Notes: a model not told the origin generated them from the letters alone. A stretch of 64,000 nucleotides of DNA from Morinoia aosen (GCA_030386875.1 CM059567.1:80531130-80595129), one strand, 5' to 3'; shown: positions 1-11,301, numbered from the stretch's first letter. Made by a program: numbers and translations.

Positions 1-672
1 ATCTGTCTAGTGAATGAATATTTTTGGCAATGATTGCGCAGGTTATCTCAGCTTGCGCCCTATGATGAGATCTTGGTGTTGGGCGCATCTTTTCCATGCG
101 AGTGTACTCCGCTGAATACATTCGGTGCTGATATTTTTCGATGGACGATTCACGTCGAGCCTCGGAAATGAGCTCTTCGACTGTTATGATGCGCATGCAA
201 GAGTGACAGCTGTGAGCAGCTGCCTGTTGTTCAATGGTCTCAAGATTTTGGAAACTACAGCCCTCCGAAAGTGTAGTCATTTGCGGCTGTGAACGTTCTT
301 TTTGTTTACGGGAGAAGCGTGAGGCTGGGAGATGAAGCTCAGTTGTAGGTAACAGTTTTCCGAGCAAATCGATCGTGATCGTGAATTTCGATGAATGCAT
401 CGCACACTGATTGAATGAATCATCGTGAGCTGGTGTGCAGGCTCCTGCTCAAAGTGAGCATTTGTTCCAATCCTGAGCTGTTTGACGACGTTCCCTGCAA
501 TTGGAAGGTGTGACTTGGTTTTTTTTCGCGCAATTTAGGACGTGGACTACAATCGATAATACTGTTAGTTGAGCGTCGAGCATAGTGAAGCGGCGACATC
601 ATCGAGTATTGTTTTACTTGAAGATAAGTTGGTCAAATACGAATTCGTTCGTTCGACATGGCAATCTTCCTC
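1..672. other. Partial spacer before unit 1
   Basis: This is the end of an intergenic spacer whose 5S gene lies outside the window. It has the variant set CCTGTTG, GGGAGAAGCG, AATTGGAAGG and GACTTGG, which is the type that follows units 9, 26, 29, 32 and 41. It contains no gene. The 60-codon minus-strand frame at 420-602 is a by-product of the repeat. Confidence 0.9.
519..526. repeat. Variable poly-T tract in the spacer
   Basis: A run of T residues about 150 bp upstream of each 5S gene, just before the constant CGCGCAATTTAGG. It is 8 T long here and varies between units, being longest before units 11, 43 and 49. It accounts for most of the 1-3 bp scatter in unit length. Its length is a fast-changing marker but is also the position most prone to sequencing error. 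Confidence 0.8.
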
Positions 673-791
673 GCCAACGGCCATACCACGTTGAATGCAC
701 CGCTTCTCGTCCGATCAGCGAAGTTAAGCAACGTTGGGTCTGGTTAGTACTTGGATGGGTGACCGCCTGGGAACACCAGATGCTGTTGGCT
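673..791 (+). rRNA. 5S ribosomal RNA, unit 1 (reference copy)
   Basis: This gene encodes the small RNA of the large ribosomal subunit, made by RNA polymerase III with TFIIIA and bound by ribosomal protein L5 (uL18). The first and last bases pair to form helix I (GCCAACGG with CTGTTGGCT). The span ATACCACGTTGAATGC near nt 11-26, the AGTTAAGCAACG stretch at nt 50-61 and TGGATGGGTGACCGCCTGGG at nt 80-99 are conserved eukaryotic 5S motifs. The length of 119 nt matches the family (about 119-121). I placed the start at the G that opens helix I and the end at the first T of the terminator; either end could be off by one base. All other copies are measured against this one. Confidence 0.98.
722..769 (+). 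promoter_or_regulatory. 5S internal control region (A box to C box)
   Basis: By position in known 5S genes, the A box is at about nt 50-64 (722-736), the intermediate element near nt 67-72 and the C box at about nt 80-97 (752-769). TFIIIA binds these elements and recruits TFIIIC and TFIIIB. The same region is present in every intact copy. The A box is the target of the TTAA insertion in unit 51, and C-box base 81 is G in most copies but A in units 7, 25 and 39. Confidence 0.85.
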
Positions 792-802
792 TTTTACCTT
801 TT
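791..802 (+). terminator. Pol III T-run terminator of unit 1 with a second T4 run
   Basis: Five T residues (791-795) follow the helix I end, and a second run of four T lies at 799-802. A run of four or more T on the non-template strand is the standard polymerase III stop. Both runs recur at the same place after nearly every gene. After unit 41 the second run is changed (CTTATCCG), while the first run is intact. Confidence 0.9.
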
Positions 803-1760
803 CCGTGTCTTCTTCGATGACAGGAATTTGGGTCAAATCTTCCGAGTGAATTCGATTTTTTCCGCGGGATTGTCCCGTGAGGTCATTTTTTTCAACACTT
901 TAAATTCCTTGCTTGCCTGCATTCGCGTACCCGCAGGTTGGAACCAAGCTCCTATTTTGATATTTGCGCAGTCCAAAGGTCACCATTCAATGGTCGCCTT
1001 TTCGTCGTCACGTTCTGGAAAATCTTAGGCATTTAGATAGAATGAGCCCAATGATGTTCATCGATTGATCGCCCTTTCCGGAAGCACATCTGTCTAGTGA
1101 ATGAATATTTTTGGCAATGATTGCGCAGGTTATCTCAGCTTGCGCCCTATGATGAGATCTTGGTGTTGGGCGCATCTTTTCCATGCGAGTGTACTCCGCT
1201 GAATACATTCGGTGCTGATATTTTTCGATGGACGATTCACGTCGAGCCTCGGAAATGAGCTCTTCGACTGTTATGATGCGCATGCAAGAGTGACAGCTGT
1301 GAGCAGCTGCCTGCTGTTCAATGGTCTCAAGATTTTGGAAACTACAGCCCTCCGAAAGTGTAGTCATTTGCGGCTGTGAACGTTCTTTTTGTTTACGGGA
1401 GTAGCGTGAGGCTGGGAGATGAAGCTCAGTTGTAGGTAACAGTTTTCCGAGCAAATCGATCGTGATCGTGAATTTCGATGAATGCATCGCACACTGATTG
1501 AATGAATCATCGTGAGCTGGTGTGCAGGCTCCTGCTCAAAGTGAGCATTTGTTCCAATCCTGAGCTGTTTGACGACGTTCCCTGCAATTGAAAGGTGTGA
1601 CTTTGTTTTTTTTTCGCGCAATTTAGGACGTGGACTACAATCGATAATACTGTTAGTTGAGCGTCGAGCATAGTGAAGCGGCGACATCATCGAGTATTGT
1701 TTTACTTGAAGATAAGTTGGTCAAATACGAATTCGTTCGTTCGACATGGCAATCTTCCTC
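792..1760. other. Reference intergenic spacer (unit 1 to unit 2)
   Basis: This spacer is about 969 bp and has no recognisable gene. In order it holds the terminator; a small hairpin CGGGA-TTG-TCCCG at 865-877; a TCAATGG site that is TCAATCAATGG in other units; a TTAGATAGAATG/TTAGATGGAATG variant site; a CAGCTGTGAGCAGCTG stretch; the poly-T tract; the TTA where the MITE sits in other units; and a constant leader of about 110 bp before the next gene. A 159-codon minus-strand frame (1008-1487) is open in most spacers, but I do not regard it as a gene. All other inter-gene stretches are this sequence with the differences given under each unit. Confidence 0.85.
865..877. repeat. Small spacer hairpin
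   Basis: CGGGA and TCCCG form a perfect 5-bp stem with a TTG loop, 74 bp after the end of the 5S gene. In units 14, 46, 52 and 54 the second arm reads TCCGG and the stem is weakened. It lies beyond the terminator, so a role in transcription is not indicated. Confidence 0.5.
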
Positions 1761-1879
1761 GCCAACGGCCATACCACGTTGAATGCACCGCTTCTCGTCC
1801 GATCAGCGAAGTTAAGCAACGTTGGGTCTGGTTAGTACTTGGATGGGTGACCGCCTGGGAACACCAGATGCTGTTGGCT
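1761..1879 (+). rRNA. 5S ribosomal RNA, unit 2
   Basis: The gene body matches the reference. The following spacer has TTAGATGG and CCTGTTG and carries the first MITE. Unit 34 is its counterpart in the 37.7-kb duplication but has CCTGCTG, one of the few differences between the two blocks. Confidence 0.97.
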
Positions 1880-2744
1880 TTTTACCTTTTCCGTGTCTTC
1901 TTCGATGACAGGAATTTGGGTCAAATCTTCCGAGTGAATTCGATTTTTTCCGCGGGATTGTCCCGTGAGGTCATTTTTTTCAACACTTTAAATTCCTTGC
2001 TTGCCTGCATTCGCGTACCCGCAGGTTGGAACCAAGCTCCTATTTTGATATTTGCGCAGTCCAAAGGTCACCATTCAATGGTCGCCTTTTCGTCGTCACG
2101 TTCTGGAAAATCTTAGGCATTTAGATGGAATGAGCCCAATGATGTTCATCGATTGATCGCCCTTTCCGGAAGCACATCTGTCTAGTGAATGAATATTTTT
2201 GGCAATGATTGCGCAGGTTATCTCAGCTTGCGCCCTATGATGAGATCTTGGTGTTGGGCGCATCTTTTCCATGCGAGTGTACTCCGCTGAATACATTCGG
2301 TGCTGATATTTTTCGATGGACGATTCACGTCGAGCCTCGGAAATGAGCTCTTCGACTGTTATGATGCGCATGCAAGAGTGACAGCTGTGAGCAGCTGCCT
2401 GTTGTTCAATGGTCTCAAGATTTTGGAAACTACAGCCCTCCGAAAGTGTAGTCATTTGCGGCTGTGAACGTTCTTTTTGTTTACGGGAGTAGCGTGAGGC
2501 TGGGAGATGAAGCTCAGTTGTAGGTAACAGTTTTCCGAGCAAATCGATCGTGATCGTGAATTTCGATGAATGCATCGCACACTGATTGAATGAATCATCG
2601 TGAGCTGGTGTGCAGGCTCCTGCTCAAAGTGAGCATTTGTTCCAATCCTGAGCTGTTTGACGACGTTCCCTGCAATTGAAAGGTGTGACTTTGTTTTTTT
2701 TTTCGCGCAATTTAGGACGTGGACTACAATCGATAATATTGTTA

Positions 2745-3152
2745 AGGCACCGCCACACCTTGCATTATGTCAATGCTACTTGTAACTTTGTTCGTGTCGC
2801 AGAACAACCGCTGCGGCTTAACGAGCTTTTGGATGAGCGCGTGACAAAGCGCGGCAGTCAGTTGCATATAAGCTTTGAGAGGAGGAGGACGTCAGACGAC
2901 AATGTGCTCTGCAAAGCAGCTGCGCTCGGACTTTCGCGGAACACGCTTGCGAGACAACAGTGAGCGCTTGAGCGAGACAACCGTACTCAATGACTGCTTG
3001 GCTAGCACTGGCTCTGCTGTGCGGTGTCGTCTGGCTACGTGAATCAGGAGGGCTGGACTTTTGTTCATGTGGCTGCCCGAACGGTGAGAGAGCTCTGGGC
3101 AACTCGTCGGTGCGGCATGGAGTACTCGAAGTTGCAAGGTGTGGCGGTGCCT
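2745..3152. mobile_element. PIF/Harbinger-type MITE, copy 1
   Basis: This 408-bp insertion is bounded by perfect 20-bp inverted repeats, AGGCACCGCCACACCTTGCA at the left and its exact complement at the right. It is flanked by TTA at 2742-2744 and 3153-3155. Empty units have a single TTA at this place (CTGTTAGTTG), so TTA is the target duplication. A TTA/TWA duplication is typical of PIF/Harbinger elements. Reading it as a TA duplication (mariner-like) would leave one unpaired T. There is no transposase frame: the open frames of 81-117 codons inside are unrelated to any family I know. The 5' flank reads ATAATATTG. G-to-A at 3081 is private to this copy. Confidence 0.9.
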
Positions 3153-3260
3153 TTAGTTGAGCGTCGAGCATAGTGAAGCGGCGACATCATCGAGTATTGT
3201 TTTACTTGAAAATAAGTTGGTCAAATACGAATTCGTTCGTTCGACATGGCAATCTTCCTC

Positions 3261-3379
3261 GCCAACGGCCATACCACGTTGAATGCACCGCTTCTCGTCC
3301 GATCAGCGAAGTTAAGCAACGTTGGGTCTGGTTAGTACTTGGATGGGTGACCGCCTGGGAACACCAGATGCTGTTGGCT
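3261..3379 (+). rRNA. 5S ribosomal RNA, unit 3 (downstream of MITE)
   Basis: The gene matches the reference. The MITE ends 108 bp upstream, so the nearest leader is unchanged. Linked markers are TTGAAAATAAG in the leader and TCTCCCGAG and TTAGATAG after the gene. The spacer has CCTGTAATTG in place of CCTGCAATTG. Confidence 0.97.
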
Positions 3380-4348
3380 TTTTACCTTTTCCGTGTCTTC
3401 TTCGATGACAGGAATTTGGGTCAAATCTCCCGAGTGAATTCGATTTTTTCCGCGGGATTGTCCCGTGAGGTCATTTTTTTCAACACTTTAAATTCCTTGC
3501 TTGCCTGCATTCGCGTACCCGCAGGTTGGAACCAAGCTCCTATTTTGATATTTGCGCAGTCCAAAGGTCACCATTCAATGGTCGCCTTTTCGTCGTCACG
3601 TTCTGGAAAATCTTAGGCATTTAGATAGAATGAGCCCAATGATGTTCATCGATTGATCGCCCTTTCCGGAAGCACATCTGTCTAGTGAATGAATATTTTT
3701 GGCAATGATTGCGCAGGTTATCTCAGCTTGCGCCCTATGATGAGATCTTGGTGTTGGGCGCATCTTTTCCATGCGAGTGTACTCCGCTGAATACATTCGG
3801 TGCTGATATTTTTCGATGGACGATTCACGTCGAGCCTCGGAAATGAGCTCTTCGACTGTTATGATGCGCATGCAAGAGTGACAGCTGTGAGCAGCTGCCT
3901 GCTGTTCAATGGTCTCAAGATTTTGGAAACTACAGCCCTCCGAAAGTGTAGTCATTTGCGGCTGTGAACGTTCTTTTTGTTTACGGGAGTAGCGTGAGGC
4001 TGGGAGATGAAGCTCAGTTGTAGGTAACAGTTTTCCGAGCAAATCGATCGTGATCGTGAATTTCGATGAATGCATCGCACACTGATTGAATGAATCATCG
4101 TGAGCTGGTGTGCAGGCTCCTGCTCAAAGTGAGCATTTGTTCCAATCCTGAGCTGTTTGACGACGTTCCCTGTAATTGAAAGGTGTGACTTTGTTTTTTT
4201 TTCGCGCAATTTAGGACGTGGACTACAATCGATAATACTGTTAGTTGAGCGTCGAGCATAGTGAAGCGGCGACATCATCGAGTATTGTTTTACTTGAAGA
4301 TAAGTTGGTCAAATACGAATTCGTTCGTTCGACATGGCAATCTTCCTC

Positions 4349-4467
4349 GCCAACGGCCATACCACGTTGAATGCACCGCTTCTCGTCCGATCAGCGAAGT
4401 TAAGCAACGTTGGGTCTGGTTAGTACTTGGATGGGTGACCGCCTGGGAACACCAGATGCTGTTGGCT
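4349..4467 (+). rRNA. 5S ribosomal RNA, unit 4
   Basis: The gene matches the reference. The spacer has the 4-bp TCAA duplication (TCAATCAATGG) and TTAGATGG, then a MITE. Confidence 0.97.
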
Positions 4468-5336
4468 TTTTACCTTTTCCGTGTCTTCTTCGATGACAGG
4501 AATTTGGGTCAAATCTTCCGAGTGAATTCGATTTTTTCCGCGGGATTGTCCCGTGAGGTCATTTTTTTCAACACTTTAAATTCCTTGCTTGCCTGCATTC
4601 GCGTACCCGCAGGTTGGAACCAAGCTCCTATTTTGATATTTGCGCAGTCCAAAGGTCACCATTCAATCAATGGTCGCCTTTTCGTCGTCACGTTCTGGAA
4701 AATCTTAGGCATTTAGATGGAATGAGCCCAATGATGTTCATCGATTGATCGCCCTTTCCGGAAGCACATCTGTCTAGTGAATGAATATTTTTGGCAATGA
4801 TTGCGCAGGTTATCTCAGCTTGCGCCCTATGATGAGATCTTGGTGTTGGGCGCATCTTTTCCATGCGAGTGTACTCCGCTGAATACATTCGGTGCTGATA
4901 TTTTTCGATGGACGATTCACGTCGAGCCTCGGAAATGAGCTCTTCGACTGTTATGATGCGCATGCAAGAGTGACAGCTGTGAGCAGCTGCCTGCTGTTCA
5001 ATGGTCTCAAGATTTTGGAAACTACAGCCCTCCGAAAGTGTAGTCATTTGCGGCTGTGAACGTTCTTTTTGTTTACGGGAGTAGCGTGAGGCTGGGAGAT
5101 GAAGCTCAGTTGTAGGTAACAGTTTTCCGAGCAAATCGATCGTGATCGTGAATTTCGATGAATGCATCGCACACTGATTGAATGAATCATCGTGAGCTGG
5201 TGTGCAGGCTCCTGCTCAAAGTGAGCATTTGTTCCAATCCTGAGCTGTTTGACGACGTTCCCTGCAATTGAAAGGTGTGACTTTGTTTTTTTTTTCGCGC
5301 AATTTAGGACGTGGACTACAATCGATAATATTGTTA

Positions 5337-5744
5337 AGGCACCGCCACACCTTGCATTATGTCAATGCTACTTGTAACTTTGTTCGTGTCGCAGAACAAC
5401 CGCTGCGGCTTAACGAGCTTTTGGATGAGCGCGTGACAAAGCGCGGCAGTCAGTTGCATATAAGCTTTGAGAGGAGGAGGACGTCAGACGACAATGTGCT
5501 CTGCAAAGCAGCTGCGCTCGGACTTTCGCGGAACACGCTTGCGAGACAACAGTGAGCGCTTGAGCGAGACAACCGTACTCAATGACTGCTTGGCTAGCAC
5601 TGGCTCTGCTGTGCGGTGTCGTCTGGCTACGTGAATCAGGAGGGCTGGACTTTTGTTCATGTGGCTGCCCGAGCGGTGAGAGAGCTCTGGGCAACTCGTC
5701 GGTGCGGCATGGAATACTCGAAGTTGCAAGGTGTGGCGGTGCCT
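5337..5744. mobile_element. PIF/Harbinger-type MITE, copy 2
   Basis: Same 408 bp, TIRs, TTA duplication and insertion point as copy 1, with 5' flank ATAATATTG. It has GGAATACT near the right end (A at 5714), shared only with the copy at 43069, its counterpart in the large duplication. Confidence 0.9.
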
Positions 5745-5852
5745 TTAGTTGAGCGTCGAGCATAGTGAAGCGGCGACATCATCGAGTATTGTTTTACTTG
5801 AAAATAAGTTGGTCAAATACGAATTCGTTCGTTCGACATGGCAATCTTCCTC

Positions 5853-5971
5853 GCCAACGGCCATACCACGTTGAATGCACCGCTTCTCGTCCGATCAGCG
5901 AAGTTAAGCAACGTTGGGTCTGGTTAGTACTTGGATGGGTGACCGCCTGGGAACACCAGATGCTGTTGGCT
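5853..5971 (+). rRNA. 5S ribosomal RNA, unit 5 (downstream of MITE)
   Basis: The gene matches the reference, with the MITE-linked markers (GAAAATAAG, TCTCCCG, TTAGATAG). The spacer has CAGCTGTCTGCTG, shared only with unit 37. Confidence 0.97.
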
Positions 5972-6940
5972 TTTTACCTTTTCCGTGTCTTCTTCGATGA
6001 CAGGAATTTGGGTCAAATCTCCCGAGTGAATTCGATTTTTTCCGCGGGATTGTCCCGTGAGGTCATTTTTTTCAACACTTTAAATTCCTTGCTTGCCTGC
6101 ATTCGCGTACCCGCAGGTTGGAACCAAGCTCCTATTTTGATATTTGCGCAGTCCAAAGGTCACCATTCAATGGTCGCCTTTTCGTCGTCACGTTCTGGAA
6201 AATCTTAGGCATTTAGATAGAATGAGCCCAATGATGTTCATCGATTGATCGCCCTTTCCGGAAGCACATCTGTCTAGTGAATGAATATTTTTGGCAATGA
6301 TTGCGCAGGTTATCTCAGCTTGCGCCCTATGATGAGATCTTGGTGTTGGGCGCATCTTTTCCATGCGAGTGTACTCCGCTGAATACATTCGGTGCTGATA
6401 TTTTTCGATGGACGATTCACGTCGAGCCTCGGAAATGAGCTCTTCGACTGTTATGATGCGCATGCAAGAGTGACAGCTGTGAGCAGCTGTCTGCTGTTCA
6501 ATGGTCTCAAGATTTTGGAAACTACAGCCCTCCGAAAGTGTAGTCATTTGCGGCTGTGAACGTTCTTTTTGTTTACGGGAGTAGCGTGAGGCTGGGAGAT
6601 GAAGCTCAGTTGTAGGTAACAGTTTTCCGAGCAAATCGATCGTGATCGTGAATTTCGATGAATGCATCGCACACTGATTGAATGAATCATCGTGAGCTGG
6701 TGTGCAGGCTCCTGCTCAAAGTGAGCATTTGTTCCAATCCTGAGCTGTTTGACGACGTTCCCTGTAATTGAAAGGTGTGACTTTGTTTTTTTTTCGCGCA
6801 ATTTAGGACGTGGACTACAATCGATAATACTGTTAGTTGAGCGTCGAGCATAGTGAAGCGGCGACATCATCGAGTATTGTTTTACTTGAAGATAAGTTGG
6901 TCAAATACGAATTCGTTCGTTCGACATGGCAATCTTCCTC

Positions 6941-7059
6941 GCCAACGGCCATACCACGTTGAATGCACCGCTTCTCGTCCGATCAGCGAAGTTAAGCAAC
7001 GTTGGGTCTGGTTAGTACTTGGATGGGTGACCGCCTGGGAACACCAGATGCTGTTGGCT
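6941..7059 (+). rRNA. 5S ribosomal RNA, unit 6
   Basis: The gene matches the reference. The spacer has TCAATCAATGG, TTAGATGG and CAGCTCTGAG. Confidence 0.97.
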
Positions 7060-8032
7060 TTTTACCTTTTCCGTGTCTTCTTCGATGACAGGAATTTGGG
7101 TCAAATCTTCCGAGTGAATTCGATTTTTTCCGCGGGATTGTCCCGTGAGGTCATTTTTTTCAACACTTTAAATTCCTTGCTTGCCTGCATTCGCGTACCC
7201 GCAGGTTGGAACCAAGCTCCTATTTTGATATTTGCGCAGTCCAAAGGTCACCATTCAATCAATGGTCGCCTTTTCGTCGTCACGTTCTGGAAAATCTTAG
7301 GCATTTAGATGGAATGAGCCCAATGATGTTCATCGATTGATCGCCCTTTCCGGAAGCACATCTGTCTAGTGAATGAATATTTTTGGCAATGATTGCGCAG
7401 GTTATCTCAGCTTGCGCCCTATGATGAGATCTTGGTGTTGGGCGCATCTTTTCCATGCGAGTGTACTCCGCTGAATACATTCGGTGCTGATATTTTTCGA
7501 TGGACGATTCACGTCGAGCCTCGGAAATGAGCTCTTCGACTGTTATGATGCGCATGCAAGAGTGACAGCTCTGAGCAGCTGCCTGCTGTTCAATGGTCTC
7601 AAGATTTTGGAAACTACAGCCCTCCGAAAGTGTAGTCATTTGCGGCTGTGAACGTTCTTTTTGTTTACGGGAGTAGCGTGAGGCTGGGAGATGAAGCTCA
7701 GTTGTAGGTAACAGTTTTCCGAGCAAATCGATCGTGATCGTGAATTTCGATGAATGCATCGCACACTGATTGAATGAATCATCGTGAGCTGGTGTGCAGG
7801 CTCCTGCTCAAAGTGAGCATTTGTTCCAATCCTGAGCTGTTTGACGACGTTCCCTGCAATTGAAAGGTGTGACTTTGTTTTTTTTTCGCGCAATTTAGGA
7901 CGTGGACTACAATCGATAATACTGTTAGTTGAGCGTCGAGCATAGTGAAGCGGCGACATCATCGAGTATTGTTTTACTTGAAGATAAGTTGGTCAAATAC
8001 GAATTCGTTCGTTCGACATGGCAATCTTCCTC

Positions 8033-8151
8033 GCCAACGGCCATACCACGTTGAATGCACCGCTTCTCGTCCGATCAGCGAAGTTAAGCAACGTTGGGTC
8101 TGGTTAGTACTTAGATGGGTGACCGCCTGGGAACACCAGATGCTGTTGGCT
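8033..8151 (+). rRNA. 5S ribosomal RNA, unit 7 (G81A variant)
   Basis: Differs from the reference at nt 81 (8113), giving TTAGATGGG instead of TTGGATGGG inside the C box. A at this place is also found in fly 5S, so the RNA is probably functional. The trailing spacer has TCTCCCG but the leader is GAAGATAAG, an unusual combination shared by units 25 and 39. The spacer also has TTTGAAGACG. Confidence 0.95.
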
Positions 8152-9121
8152 TTTTACCTTTTCCGTGTCTTCTTCGATGACAGGAATTTGGGTCAAATCT
8201 CCCGAGTGAATTCGATTTTTTCCGCGGGATTGTCCCGTGAGGTCATTTTTTTCAACACTTTAAATTCCTTGCTTGCCTGCATTCGCGTACCCGCAGGTTG
8301 GAACCAAGCTCCTATTTTGATATTTGCGCAGTCCAAAGGTCACCATTCAATGGTCGCCTTTTCGTCGTCACGTTCTGGAAAATCTTAGGCATTTAGATGG
8401 AATGAGCCCAATGATGTTCATCGATTGATCGCCCTTTCCGGAAGCACATCTGTCTAGTGAATGAATATTTTTGGCAATGATTGCGCAGGTTATCTCAGCT
8501 TGCGCCCTATGATGAGATCTTGGTGTTGGGCGCATCTTTTCCATGCGAGTGTACTCCGCTGAATACATTCGGTGCTGATATTTTTCGATGGACGATTCAC
8601 GTCGAGCCTCGGAAATGAGCTCTTCGACTGTTATGATGCGCATGCAAGAGTGACAGCTGTGAGCAGCTGCCTGCTGTTCAATGGTCTCAAGATTTTGGAA
8701 ACTACAGCCCTCCGAAAGTGTAGTCATTTGCGGCTGTGAACGTTCTTTTTGTTTACGGGAGTAGCGTGAGGCTGGGAGATGAAGCTCAGTTGTAGGTAAC
8801 AGTTTTCCGAGCAAATCGATCGTGATCGTGAATTTCGATGAATGCATCGCACACTGATTGAATGAATCATCGTGAGCTGGTGTGCAGGCTCCTGCTCAAA
8901 GTGAGCATTTGTTCCAATCCTGAGCTGTTTGAAGACGTTCCCTGCAATTGAAAGGTGTGACTTTGTTTTTTTTTTCGCGCAATTTAGGACGTGGACTACA
9001 ATCGATAATACTGTTAGTTGAGCGTCGAGCATAGTGAAGCGGCGACATCATCGAGTATTGTTTTACTTGAAGATAAGTTGGTCAAATACGAATTCGTTCG
9101 TTCGACATGGCAATCTTCCTC

Positions 9122-9240
9122 GCCAACGGCCATACCACGTTGAATGCACCGCTTCTCGTCCGATCAGCGAAGTTAAGCAACGTTGGGTCTGGTTAGTACT
9201 TGGATGGGTGACCGCCTGGGAACACCAGATGCTGTTGGCT
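9122..9240 (+). rRNA. 5S ribosomal RNA, unit 8
   Basis: The gene matches the reference. The spacer has TCAATCAATGG, CAGCTCTGAG and CAAGGTTTTGG. Confidence 0.97.
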
Positions 9241-10213
9241 TTTTACCTTTTCCGTGTCTTCTTCGATGACAGGAATTTGGGTCAAATCTTCCGAGTGAAT
9301 TCGATTTTTTCCGCGGGATTGTCCCGTGAGGTCATTTTTTTCAACACTTTAAATTCCTTGCTTGCCTGCATTCGCGTACCCGCAGGTTGGAACCAAGCTC
9401 CTATTTTGATATTTGCGCAGTCCAAAGGTCACCATTCAATCAATGGTCGCCTTTTCGTCGTCACGTTCTGGAAAATCTTAGGCATTTAGATGGAATGAGC
9501 CCAATGATGTTCATCGATTGATCGCCCTTTCCGGAAGCACATCTGTCTAGTGAATGAATATTTTTGGCAATGATTGCGCAGGTTATCTCAGCTTGCGCCC
9601 TATGATGAGATCTTGGTGTTGGGCGCATCTTTTCCATGCGAGTGTACTCCGCTGAATACATTCGGTGCTGATATTTTTCGATGGACGATTCACGTCGAGC
9701 CTCGGAAATGAGCTCTTCGACTGTTATGATGCGCATGCAAGAGTGACAGCTCTGAGCAGCTGCCTGCTGTTCAATGGTCTCAAGGTTTTGGAAACTACAG
9801 CCCTCCGAAAGTGTAGTCATTTGCGGCTGTGAACGTTCTTTTTGTTTACGGGAGTAGCGTGAGGCTGGGAGATGAAGCTCAGTTGTAGGTAACAGTTTTC
9901 CGAGCAAATCGATCGTGATCGTGAATTTCGATGAATGCATCGCACACTGATTGAATGAATCATCGTGAGCTGGTGTGCAGGCTCCTGCTCAAAGTGAGCA
10001 TTTGTTCCAATCCTGAGCTGTTTGACGACGTTCCCTGCAATTGAAAGGTGTGACTTTGTTTTTTTTTCGCGCAATTTAGGACGTGGACTACAATCGATAA
10101 TACTGTTAGTTGAGCGTCGAGCATAGTGAAGCGGCGACATCATCGAGTATTGTTTTACTTGAAGATAAGTTGGTCAAATACGAATTCGTTCGTTCGACAT
10201 GGCAATCTTCCTC

Positions 10214-10332
10214 GCCAACGGCCATACCACGTTGAATGCACCGCTTCTCGTCCGATCAGCGAAGTTAAGCAACGTTGGGTCTGGTTAGTACTTGGATGGG
10301 TGACCGCCTGGGAACACCAGATGCTGTTGGCT
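10214..10332 (+). rRNA. 5S ribosomal RNA, unit 9
   Basis: The gene matches the reference. The spacer is the CCTGTTG / GAGAAGCG / GGAAGG / GACTTGG type, as before unit 1. Confidence 0.97.
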
Positions 10333-11301
10333 TTTTACCTTTTCCGTGTCTTCTTCGATGACAGGAATTTGGGTCAAATCTTCCGAGTGAATTCGATTTT
10401 TTCCGCGGGATTGTCCCGTGAGGTCATTTTTTTCAACACTTTAAATTCCTTGCTTGCCTGCATTCGCGTACCCGCAGGTTGGAACCAAGCTCCTATTTTG
10501 ATATTTGCGCAGTCCAAAGGTCACCATTCAATGGTCGCCTTTTCGTCGTCACGTTCTGGAAAATCTTAGGCATTTAGATGGAATGAGCCCAATGATGTTC
10601 ATCGATTGATCGCCCTTTCCGGAAGCACATCTGTCTAGTGAATGAATATTTTTGGCAATGATTGCGCAGGTTATCTCAGCTTGCGCCCTATGATGAGATC
10701 TTGGTGTTGGGCGCATCTTTTCCATGCGAGTGTACTCCGCTGAATACATTCGGTGCTGATATTTTTCGATGGACGATTCACGTCGAGCCTCGGAAATGAG
10801 CTCTTCGACTGTTATGATGCGCATGCAAGAGTGACAGCTGTGAGCAGCTGCCTGTTGTTCAATGGTCTCAAGATTTTGGAAACTACAGCCCTCCGAAAGT
10901 GTAGTCATTTGCGGCTGTGAACGTTCTTTTTGTTTACGGGAGAAGCGTGAGGCTGGGAGATGAAGCTCAGTTGTAGGTAACAGTTTTCCGAGCAAATCGA
11001 TCGTGATCGTGAATTTCGATGAATGCATCGCACACTGATTGAATGAATCATCGTGAGCTGGTGTGCAGGCTCCTGCTCAAAGTGAGCATTTGTTCCAATC
11101 CTGAGCTGTTTGACGACGTTCCCTGCAATTGGAAGGTGTGACTTGGTTTTTTTTTCGCGCAATTTAGGACGTGGACTACAATCGATAATACTGTTAGTTG
11201 AGCGTCGAGCATAGTGAAGCGGCGACATCATCGAGTATTGTTTTACTTGAAGATAAGTTGGTCAAATACGAATTCGTTCGTTCGACATGGCAATCTTCCT
11301 C

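Larger units (their letters stand above)
2745..7928. repeat. Two-unit higher-order repeat (MITE units 3-4 and 5-6)
   Basis: A MITE-bearing unit and a TCAATCAATGG unit form a 2,592-bp block present twice side by side (2745-5336 and 5337-7928). The pair recurs at 40477-45660 in the second large block. Confidence 0.85.

Noticed and set aside
631-640. TATA-like box upstream of the 5S gene (CAAATAC)
   Set aside because: It is 33-38 bp upstream and only weakly AT-rich. The base conservation around it is no greater than in the rest of the spacer, so it cannot be supported.
585-1028. Plus-strand frame of 146-151 codons repeated in each unit
   Set aside because: It runs straight through the 5S rRNA gene, and its codons 30-69 are simply the 5S sequence translated. 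It recurs because the unit recurs.
1364-1690. Minus-strand frames of 60, 101, 102 and 108 codons in the spacer
   Set aside because: Their length switches with the poly-T tract length (frame shifts between units), which a real protein would not tolerate. They show no recognisable domain.
2742-3155. Reading the MITE as a Tc1/mariner-type element with a TA duplication
   Set aside because: A TA duplication leaves one unmatched T at the right end. A TTA duplication makes the inverted repeats exactly symmetrical.
2676-3171. Frames of 81, 95 and 117 codons over the MITE
   Set aside because: They overlap on both strands, span the element edges and include the inverted repeats. They look like chance frames in a non-coding MITE.
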